Positions 52,177-59,242 of a DNA stretch of 64,000 bases are shown in pieces. Under the pieces are notes generated by a model that was not told the origin of the DNA, made no database searches, and was given only the letters and a program-made list of their open reading frames with translations. Position 1 is the stretch's first letter; every line of letters begins with the position of its first letter. Origin of the DNA: JADCCX01 sp031431475 (GTDB lineage Bacteria; Pseudomonadota; Alphaproteobacteria; Rhizobiales; Beijerinckiaceae); contig JANPDL010000006.1 in NCBI GenBank assembly GCA_031431475.1, positions 1 to 64,000 of the forward strand. Direction: 5' to 3'. Both the position numbers and the translations under genes were made by a program.

Positions 52177-53094
52177 ATGCGCCAGCAACTCCCCAAGATC
52201 ATCATCACCTGCGCCGTCACCGGCAACCTGACGACGCCGGACCAGACGCCACACCTTCCCGTCACGCCGGAAGAGATCGCCAATGCCTGCCTCGGCGCTG
52301 CAGAGGAGGGGGCGTCCATCGCCCATGTCCATGTGCGCGAGCCAGGCTCCGGCGCGCCATCGATGAAGCTGGAGTATTATCAGGACGTGGTGGCCCGCAT
52401 CCGGGCGAAAAACCGCGATCTGATCCTCAATCTCACCACCGGACCCGGTGGACGTTTCGTTCCTTCGCACGACGATCCGAAAGTGGCCGCTGCCGGCACA
52501 ACCCTGATGCGCCCGGAAGACCGCGTGACGCATGTGACGGCGCTGCGTCCCGAAATCTGCACACTGGATCTCAATACCATGAATTCCGGTGGTCAGGTCG
52601 TGATCAACACCCCCGCCAATGTCCGCCGCATGGCGCGTGTCATCAGTGATGCCGGTGTGAAGCCCGAGATAGAGCTGTTCGATTCAGGTGATATCGCCTT
52701 GCTGCATGACCTCCTGAAGGATGGAACGCTGAAAGGCCCGCAACTGACCTCTTTCGTCATGGGTGTGAAGTACGGCTTCCAGCCCTCGCCTGAAACGGTG
52801 GTCTATGCCCGCAATCTCCTGCCGGCTGATGCTGCTTTCACAGCCATCGGCATCGGGCGCACGACCTTCCCTATGGTGGCACAATCCGTACTGGCCGGTG
52901 GCCACGCGCGCACCGGTCTGGAAGATGCGGTCTATATCGACCGTGGTGTGCTGGCGGAAACCAATGCCCTGATGGTGGCGAAAGCGCGAAGGATCATCGA
53001 GGATCTTGGCTCGCAGATCATGCCGCCCGCTGAGGCTAGGGGCCTGCTGGGCTTGGCGGCCCGCGGCCGCGATCCTACAGGCAAAATATCCTGA
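52177..53094 (+). CDS. BKACE-family beta-keto acid cleavage enzyme
   Basis: A 305-residue zinc-dependent enzyme of the BKACE family (formerly DUF849), which condenses a beta-keto acid with acetyl-CoA to give acetoacetate and a new acyl-CoA. Zn-binding AHVHVREPGSG, the start KIIITCAVTGNLTTPDQTP and the C-terminal PAEARGLLGL are typical. Substrate in this operon probably derives from ring fission (a beta-keto acid such as 3-oxoadipate-like), but this is inference. TGATG overlap with the next gene. Confidence 0.9.
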   Translation: MRQQLPKIIITCAVTGNLTTPDQTPHLPVTPEEIANACLGAAEEGASIAHVHVREPGSGAPSMKLEYYQDVVARIRAKNRDLILNLTTGPGGRFVPSHDDPKVAAAGTTLMRPEDRVTHVTALRPEICTLDLNTMNSGGQVVINTPANVRRMARVISDAGVKPEIELFDSGDIALLHDLLKDGTLKGPQLTSFVMGVKYGFQPSPETVVYARNLLPADAAFTAIGIGRTTFPMVAQSVLAGGHARTGLEDAVYIDRGVLAETNALMVAKARRIIEDLGSQIMPPAEARGLLGLAARGRDPTGKIS

Positions 53095-54119
53095 TGAACG
53101 CGCCCAGCGCCAAATCTCGGTTTGGAAGCGTGACGGCTACCGCGTTGCGCCTGTCGGACAAGGCGTCGGAGATTTCTAAGCTTGCGCCTTCGATCATGCG
53201 ACTTCCTTTGCAATGCGCTTCGACAAACGATGTGCTGGTCGAAATCCACGCCGCCGCGATCAACCCCTCCGATGCCAAGGCTGCTATCGGCATGATGCCC
53301 TACGCCATTTTTCCGCGTACACCGGGTCGTGATTACGCTGGCGTCGTGATCGACGGCCCGCCCGAATGGATCGGCCGAGAGGTCTTCGGCTCCTCTGGTG
53401 ATCTCGGCATCCGCCGCGATGGCACCCATGCGACACACCTCGTGGTTGAAGCAGACGCGCTGGTTTTGAAGCCTGCCAGCATCACCTCGGAGGAAGCAGC
53501 CGGGATCGGCGTACCATTTGTGACCGCTCAGGAGGGCTTTCGACGCTCCGGCATGCCCAAAGCGGGCGAAACCGTGCTGATCCTCGGCCTCAATGGCAAG
53601 GTGGGGCAAGCCGCAGCACAGATCGCGACATGGCGCGGTGCCAGTGTCATTGGCGTGGTGCGCAAAGACGAACTCTTTGCGGGTGAGGCCTCTGGACCCG
53701 TAACTGTGATCAATTCCGACAGGGATGACGTGGCGGCGAAGGTGCGAGAGCTGACGAACGGCAAGGGCGCAGACATCGTCTACAACACCGTCGGCGAGCC
53801 TTATTACGAAGCCGGGCAGACATCGCTGGCGATCCTGGGCCGCATGATCTTCATCGCGGCCTTCAAGCAGACCGTGCCGTTCGATATCTTTGCCTTTTAT
53901 CGCGGTCGCTATACCTATGTCGGTATTGATACGCTGTCGCTATCATCGATTGCGACGGGTGAGGTGCTGCGCGAGCTGCAACCGGGTTTTGCATCCGGCC
54001 ATCTCAAGCCGTTCCCGATCCTGCCGTCCGCGATCTTTCCACTGACGGCAGCGAAAGAAGCTTATGCTGCGGTGCTGGGGTCATCGCGGGATCGCATGGT
54101 CTTTCGGCCCGGGATTTGA
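53094..54119 (+). CDS. Zinc-independent MDR oxidoreductase (quinone reductase-like)
   Basis: A 341-residue medium-chain dehydrogenase/reductase. GroES-like part with VEIHAAAINPSDAKAAIGM and PGRDYAGVV, and a Rossmann part with LGLNGKVGQAAAQIA and KGADIVYNTVGEPYY. No structural zinc cysteine cluster is visible, so it belongs to the quinone oxidoreductase/enoyl reductase side. A candidate maleylacetate- or enone-reducing step in the operon. Confidence 0.85.
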   Translation: MNAPSAKSRFGSVTATALRLSDKASEISKLAPSIMRLPLQCASTNDVLVEIHAAAINPSDAKAAIGMMPYAIFPRTPGRDYAGVVIDGPPEWIGREVFGSSGDLGIRRDGTHATHLVVEADALVLKPASITSEEAAGIGVPFVTAQEGFRRSGMPKAGETVLILGLNGKVGQAAAQIATWRGASVIGVVRKDELFAGEASGPVTVINSDRDDVAAKVRELTNGKGADIVYNTVGEPYYEAGQTSLAILGRMIFIAAFKQTVPFDIFAFYRGRYTYVGIDTLSLSSIATGEVLRELQPGFASGHLKPFPILPSAIFPLTAAKEAYAAVLGSSRDRMVFRPGI

Positions 54120-54145
54120 ACAATGGGATATCAGGGAGAAAAGCC

Positions 54146-55099
54146 ATGAACAGCACCCGCCGTCAGATGCTTGCCGGGACTGCCGCATTGATTGCTGCGC
54201 CCTCAATTGTTCGCGCGCAGGCGGCCTGGCCAAACCAGCTGGTGAAGCTGGCTGTCCCGTTCTCCGCCGGAAGCCTGACCGATATCTTGGCGCGTGCCAT
54301 CAGCCAGCGCCTTGCTACCAAATGGGGGCAGGCCGTCATTGTCGAGAACCGCGCGGGTATTTCAGGCGCGCAGAGCGTCGCAAAGGGCGCGGCGGATGGC
54401 TACACGCTGATGCTGACCTCCAATGGACATGTGGTCATCAACGCGACCAACAAGAACGCTGCATTTGATGCCGTGAAGGACTTTGCCGCCGTCGCCAAGG
54501 TGGCGTCTGCTCCATCCATCCTCATCGTTCCCGCCAACTCTCCCGCGAAGACTTTGCAGGATCTGGTCGGCATGGTGAAGAACACGGCGGGCGGCTTGCA
54601 ATATGCCTCCGCTGGCGTCAGCAGTTCGACCGGGATTGCCGCCGAGCTGTTCCGCAGTCTCGCCGGTGGCACATTGCAGATGATCCCGCATCGCGGCTTG
54701 CCTGAGGCCAATACCAGCGTTTTGCGTGGAGACACTCAATTCGGCTTCACCTTCTTCGCGGTCGGCGGCGATTTGGTGCGCGCAGGGCAACTTCGCGCGC
54801 TCGCCGTCACTGGTAACCAGCGCCTGGCCCCGCTACCGGAAGTCCCGACATTTGCCGAAGCCGGATTGCCTACATTCGAATACGACGCCTGGTTCGGCAT
54901 CATGGCGGCCAACGGCACGCCAAAAGCCATTCTTGATAAGGCCAGCGCCGATATTCTCGAGATTGTTCGCTCGCCCGAGCTCGCTGCCCAGTTCGCACCG
55001 CAGGGCGTCGTGTTTGATCCGTTGGGGCAGGATGCATTCAGTGCCGTCATGGTGCGTGATGCAGAACGCTTCGGCAAACTCGTGGAAGGCCGCGCATGA
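54146..55099 (+). CDS. Bug-family periplasmic binding protein (orphan)
   Basis: A 317-residue tripartite-tricarboxylate receptor (TctC/Bug). Leader MNSTRRQMLAGTAALIAAP, cut near SIVRAQ. Fold markers: KLAVPFSAGSLTDILARAIS, VIVENRAGISGAQSVAKGAA and IMAANGTPKAILDKASADIL. No TctA/TctB permeases are encoded nearby. Bug proteins often bind carboxylates and can act as sensors. ATGA overlap with the next binding-protein gene. Confidence 0.92.
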   Translation: MNSTRRQMLAGTAALIAAPSIVRAQAAWPNQLVKLAVPFSAGSLTDILARAISQRLATKWGQAVIVENRAGISGAQSVAKGAADGYTLMLTSNGHVVINATNKNAAFDAVKDFAAVAKVASAPSILIVPANSPAKTLQDLVGMVKNTAGGLQYASAGVSSSTGIAAELFRSLAGGTLQMIPHRGLPEANTSVLRGDTQFGFTFFAVGGDLVRAGQLRALAVTGNQRLAPLPEVPTFAEAGLPTFEYDAWFGIMAANGTPKAILDKASADILEIVRSPELAAQFAPQGVVFDPLGQDAFSAVMVRDAERFGKLVEGRA

Positions 55100-56097
55100 T
55101 GGTCAATGCACCATCCCGCCGACTGGTAGCAGCCGCTATCGGCGCTGCCATCCTTGCGCCCTCCACCCTGCGTGCCCAAACCGCCCGCCCGCTGAAGCTC
55201 GTCGCCTTCGCGGGTGCCTCGAACTGGCCAATGTGGATCGGCGAAACCAAGGGCTTCTTCGCCCGCGAAAATCTGGCGACAACGCTGGCACTCACTCCCA
55301 ACTCCCGCCAGATGGCGGCCGATGTTTTCGGCGGCACATTCGATATCGCCCTGACCTCTATCGACAACGTCGTGGCCTATGTCGAAGGGCAGGGCGAGGC
55401 ACAACTGCCGGGGCAGGCAGATTTCGTTGCTTTCATGGGTGTGGATGATGGAATGCTGGCGTTGATGGCCGTGCCCGGAACCTCCGGAATTGCGGCACTC
55501 AAGGGACAGCCAGTCGCGGTTGATGCCATGACCACGGGCTTTGCTTTCGTGCTGCGTGAAGCCCTCCTCAAGTCCGGGTTCAAAGCGAAAGAGATCAATT
55601 TCATTGCTGTCGGTGGCGGTGCGCAGCGGCTTGCTGGCCTCAACGAGAAGAAGTTCCTGGCCACGCTGCTCAATGCACCGCTTGATCTGATGGCAGAAGC
55701 CCAAGGTGCGGTCAGGCTGGCCGACATGCGCGGTCTCATCGGGCCTTATCAGGGCATCAGCGGCATGGCGCGCAAGCCCTGGCTGGCCGAGAACAAGCCG
55801 CTGGCCGTCAGTTTCGCGAAAGGCTTTCGCGCCTCGGTTGCATGGCTGGTTGATCCGGTGAACAAAGAGGAGGCCATCGGCATTCTGCGCACGCGGCTGC
55901 CAGCAACGGGCCCGGAACTGGCCGAAAAGATCCATGCCCGTCTGACGGATCCGGTCCACGGCATCCGGCGCGATCTGGCGCTGGACCGCGCGGGCATCGA
56001 AACGGTGCTGCGCCTGCGTTCCGCGTTCGCTATGCCACCGAAATCACTGACGGATATTAGCCGTTATATCGATGGTTCGGTCCTCGCCGCTATCTGA
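55096..56097 (+). CDS. NMT1/SsuA-like ABC solute-binding protein (orphan)
   Basis: A 333-residue type II binding protein with a signal peptide cut near STLRAQ. The pattern FAGASNWPMWIGETKGFFAR and GTFDIALTSIDNVVAYVEGQ is typical of NMT1/SsuA/TauA-like receptors for sulfonates, nitrate or thiamine precursors. Its permease and ATPase are not in the window. Last gene of the dioxygenase operon; overlaps the convergent dctM by 8 bp. Confidence 0.87.
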   Translation: MMVNAPSRRLVAAAIGAAILAPSTLRAQTARPLKLVAFAGASNWPMWIGETKGFFARENLATTLALTPNSRQMAADVFGGTFDIALTSIDNVVAYVEGQGEAQLPGQADFVAFMGVDDGMLALMAVPGTSGIAALKGQPVAVDAMTTGFAFVLREALLKSGFKAKEINFIAVGGGAQRLAGLNEKKFLATLLNAPLDLMAEAQGAVRLADMRGLIGPYQGISGMARKPWLAENKPLAVSFAKGFRASVAWLVDPVNKEEAIGILRTRLPATGPELAEKIHARLTDPVHGIRRDLALDRAGIETVLRLRSAFAMPPKSLTDISRYIDGSVLAAI

Positions 56098-57406
56098 CCA
56101 GGGCCACTGACATCCAGGGAAAGAACACCAGCGCGATCAGCACAACGCCCATAATGCCGAAATACGGCATCGACCCCGCAAAGATCGTCTCAATCGAGAC
56201 ATTCGGATCATTCAGCGTCGCTTTCACGGTGAAAACCGAGATACCGAAGGGCGGCGATAGCAGCCCCATCTCGACTGCAACCACGGTGATGATCCCAAAG
56301 TGGATGAGGTCGAACCCCAGTTCCTTGGCGATGGGCGCACAGATCGGCACCATGATCAGCATGATGGACGAACTGTCGAGGATCATGCCAAGGAACAGCA
56401 GGATCGCGATATAGACGAAGATGAAGCCGAATTTGCCGAGGCCGCTGCCCTGGACGAAATCCGCGATGCCGTTTGGCACGCCCGCCATCGAGAGCATGCG
56501 GCTGTAGAGGCCAGCCGCGAGCAGCAGGAACAGGATCGAGGCCGAGACATGGCCTGTTTCCTTCAGAATCCGCCACATCTTCGGCAGATCGAGCCGCCGC
56601 CGCACCAGCGCGATCACCAGAGCACCGAAAGCCCCAACGCCGCCTGCTTCCGTCGGCGTGAAGATGCCGCTGTAAAGTCCGCCGAGGATCAGCGCCACCA
56701 GGCTGGCGATGGGCACGAGTTTTACCGTCATTTCACCCGGACCCATGACGGAGTCATCGATGGTTCGCTGTGCGCCGGGTACCATCACCTTGTCCGGCAT
56801 GAATGTGGCGTAACAGAAGATCATGATGGCGAAGCCGATGGCGATAACAACGCCGGGAATAACTCCCGCCACGAACATCTTGCCGATGGAGACTTCGGCG
56901 AGCACGCCGTAGATGATCATCAGCAAACTTGGAGGGATCAGCATGCCAAGGATCGATGATCCCGCCACAGCGCCCACGGCAAAGCGCATGGTGTAGCCAT
57001 GGCGGATCATCTCCGGCACGGCGACCTTGGTGAAGACGGCAGCCGAGGCGATGGAGATTCCCGTCACCGCTGCAAACACCGCATTCGCTGCGACGGTCGC
57101 GATACCAAGCCCGCCGCGCACGCGCCGCAGCAGATGCTGCGCCACATCGAACGTATCCTTCCCCACATCGGAGATACTGACGAGCAAGCCCATCAGCACG
57201 AAGAGTGGAATGGTAGCGAAGAGATAATCCTGTATGCCGCTATAGGTCGCGATGGCCGCGAGTTTCAGTGCCAGTTCCGGATTGTCGCGGATCAGCGTCA
57301 CGCCGATCATGGCCAGGCCGACGAGCGCGACCCCCATATGCAGACCAAGCGCCACCAGTCCAACCATGGCGGCAATGAGTGTAAAGCCGATGGAAAGATC
57401 GCTCAT
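56090..57406 (-). CDS. dctM: TRAP transporter large permease DctM
   Basis: A 438-residue DctM/TctA-like permease with about twelve membrane segments: YLFATIPLFVLMGLLVSISD, VAGSSILGMLIPPSLLMIIY, SGIFTPTEAGGVGAFGAL and LGMILDSSSIMLIMVPICAP. Last gene of the Mo-hydroxylase/TRAP series and only moderately like the DctM at 42005. ATGA overlap with dctQ. Confidence 0.94.
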   Translation of the reverse strand: MSDLSIGFTLIAAMVGLVALGLHMGVALVGLAMIGVTLIRDNPELALKLAAIATYSGIQDYLFATIPLFVLMGLLVSISDVGKDTFDVAQHLLRRVRGGLGIATVAANAVFAAVTGISIASAAVFTKVAVPEMIRHGYTMRFAVGAVAGSSILGMLIPPSLLMIIYGVLAEVSIGKMFVAGVIPGVVIAIGFAIMIFCYATFMPDKVMVPGAQRTIDDSVMGPGEMTVKLVPIASLVALILGGLYSGIFTPTEAGGVGAFGALVIALVRRRLDLPKMWRILKETGHVSASILFLLLAAGLYSRMLSMAGVPNGIADFVQGSGLGKFGFIFVYIAILLFLGMILDSSSIMLIMVPICAPIAKELGFDLIHFGIITVVAVEMGLLSPPFGISVFTVKATLNDPNVSIETIFAGSMPYFGIMGVVLIALVFFPWMSVALVR

Positions 57407-57963
57407 GCCCGGGCTCCTTCTGCCCGCGAGAGCGCCAGTTCCTCTAAGGCCAGCACGAGGTAGACGACAGCCGACACGACTGCCCCGATGAAAATGATGC
57501 CGCGAAATGGCCAGGTCGGGATGGTGAAGATTCCCGGTACGCCGAAAAACTCGCGACCGCCCAGTGCATCGATCAGACCCGGCAATGACGCGTAGGCCAG
57601 CAGGCCCAGTACAATAGCACCCAGCAGCGAGAAGAGAGCTTCAACCAGTCGACCGACAGCAGGCTGCTTCTTGACCAGCGGATCAATCAGAAAATCCGCT
57701 CGCGTCATGCGGCGCTGGCGGATCGCGGCACCCAGTTGCAGGAACACGATGGCGACAACGGATTGCCCCGCTACTTCCGCCACACCCGTGATCGGCAGGG
57801 ACAGAAAGCTCCGCCCTATCACATCCGCCACGATCAGCAGCATCAGGAGAAAGGTCCAGACCGTGCCGATGGAGGCCATGATGTCGGTCAGGCGCGTAAG
57901 CGGATCAGACGGCCCGGCAGGGGCAGCTTTTTCCAGTTCGTCGGGGAGGAGACCTTCGGACAA
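57403..57963 (-). CDS. dctQ: TRAP transporter small permease DctQ
   Basis: A 186-residue protein with four membrane segments: WTFLLMLLIVADVIGRSFLS, GQSVVAIVFLQLGAAIRQRR, a middle helix AIVLGLLAYASLPGL, and a last helix GIIFIGAVVSAVVYLVLALE. It sits 73 bp downstream of dctP behind a hairpin, which would lower its expression relative to the binding protein. Confidence 0.9.
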   Translation of the reverse strand: MSEGLLPDELEKAAPAGPSDPLTRLTDIMASIGTVWTFLLMLLIVADVIGRSFLSLPITGVAEVAGQSVVAIVFLQLGAAIRQRRMTRADFLIDPLVKKQPAVGRLVEALFSLLGAIVLGLLAYASLPGLIDALGGREFFGVPGIFTIPTWPFRGIIFIGAVVSAVVYLVLALEELALSRAEGARA

Positions 57964-57983
57964 CGGCGGGGCTTTCAGGAAAC

Positions 57984-58021
57984 CGAAAAAAGGAAAGGGC
58001 CACCGTCACAAACGATGGCCC
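57984..58021 (-). terminator. Attenuator hairpin between dctP and dctQ
   Basis: On the minus strand, 3' of dctP, a 10-bp stem with one mismatch (arms 57997-58006 and 58012-58021, 5-base loop) is followed by a T-rich tract (57984-57996). It resembles a leaky intrinsic terminator, suitable for making more binding protein than permease. Confidence 0.65.
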
Positions 58022-58036
58022 CGGCACCAATTGGTC

Positions 58037-59119
58037 TCAGGCCGCGCCTTCCTTGTCCCAGTCGCGGGCGGGCTTGGAGCCGGCAGCGCGCAGTTCCTTG
58101 AAATAGGCACCGATCACGTCTTTGGCAGCAGGTCCGCTGGCATCCACCCATGTCTTTGCGATGTTGGGCAGGCCCTTGATCCACTTGTCGCGCTCGGCAT
58201 CCGCCAATTTCGAGAACACTGCACCCTTCTCGGTCATTTCCTTCACCGCCGCCGCGTTCCGCGTTGTGATATCATCGGCGTGGCGCTGTGAAACCATGCG
58301 GCCCACGTCGCGGAACACCTTCTGCACCTCAGGGGCGAGGCGATCAAAGGTGCGCTTGTTGATGCCAAGCCCACCGACATACATGGCTCCCAGATCAACT
58401 TCGGTCACGTATTTGGCCACCTCGAACACCCGGGTCGGCAGAATGCCGGAGGCGAACGAGAGAGCGCCTTCTGTGACGCCGGTCTGGATGTTGGTGTAAT
58501 AGGTCGTGAGCGCACCATCGACCGGTACAGCGCCCGTGCCACGCAGCCAGTTGGCAGAGGTGCCCGGCGCGTTGATCCGGCGGTTTTTGAGATCGTCCAT
58601 CGTCTTGATCGGGAAGTTCGACCAGACATGGTAGGTTTCGGTCGCGAATGACGCCAGCGGGGCCATGTTGTTCTTCGTCCAGGCGTCTTTCATTGCGGCA
58701 TTTCCGTCATGCAGCTTGTCGAATATATTGATCAGTGTCTTGTGATCACCGGTCGAGAACGGCGTGAAATACGTGACGTTTTGCAGCGGCATCGAATCCG
58801 CTTCCCACAATGTGCCCACGAAGCCGATATCCACGATATTGTCGCGCACGGCCTTCATTGTATCGGTGAACTTGTAAAGCGTGCCGCCGTAGGCCTCTTT
58901 CCAGTTGATCTTGAACTTGCCGCCAGCGGCCTCCAACGCCTTGTCAACCTCAGGCTGGAACGAGTTCTTCATGTGAGAAACCCAGAGGTTCTGCACCGGA
59001 TGACTTGCGCCGATCGCGATGGTGATGCTCGACTGGGCTTTGGCAATATTTGGCATGAAAAGAGTGCTGGCCGCGCCTGCAGCGCCGGTGCGAAGAATGC
59101 TGCGTCTTGTGTGGATCAT
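58037..59119 (-). CDS. dctP: TRAP transporter substrate-binding protein DctP
   Basis: A 360-residue binding protein with a leader MIHTRRSILRTGAAGAAS, cut near NIAKAQ. DctP features: WKEAYGGTLYKFTDTMKAVR, NFPIKTMDDLKNRRINAPG, and YTNIQTGVTEGALSFASGIL. The canonical Arg-containing KLRV motif is replaced by RRINAPG, seen in a subset that binds aromatic or other atypical carboxylates. Starts 123 bp after the large Mo-hydroxylase gene. Confidence 0.92.
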   Translation of the reverse strand: MIHTRRSILRTGAAGAASTLFMPNIAKAQSSITIAIGASHPVQNLWVSHMKNSFQPEVDKALEAAGGKFKINWKEAYGGTLYKFTDTMKAVRDNIVDIGFVGTLWEADSMPLQNVTYFTPFSTGDHKTLINIFDKLHDGNAAMKDAWTKNNMAPLASFATETYHVWSNFPIKTMDDLKNRRINAPGTSANWLRGTGAVPVDGALTTYYTNIQTGVTEGALSFASGILPTRVFEVAKYVTEVDLGAMYVGGLGINKRTFDRLAPEVQKVFRDVGRMVSQRHADDITTRNAAAVKEMTEKGAVFSKLADAERDKWIKGLPNIAKTWVDASGPAAKDVIGAYFKELRAAGSKPARDWDKEGAA

Positions 59120-59196
59120 CTCGTTTCCTCCTCAACGCGGCATTTTTGCCGCATATGTTTCCCTGATAGTGAAGTGTCGTCTGTCGCGTGTGGCGT

Positions 59197-59226
59197 CAAG
59201 CAATTGCTTGCACTTTTGCGCAAGAT
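59197..59226. promoter_or_regulatory. Palindrome upstream of the TRAP genes
   Basis: CAAGCAATTGCTTG (59197-59210) is a perfect 14-bp palindrome, followed by TTTTGCGCAAGA (59214-59225). It lies 78 bp upstream of the dctP start in the 123-bp gap after the large Mo-hydroxylase gene. A likely operator or internal promoter; the regulator is not in the window. Confidence 0.45.
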
Positions 59227-59242
59227 GACCTTGTGCCCATGC

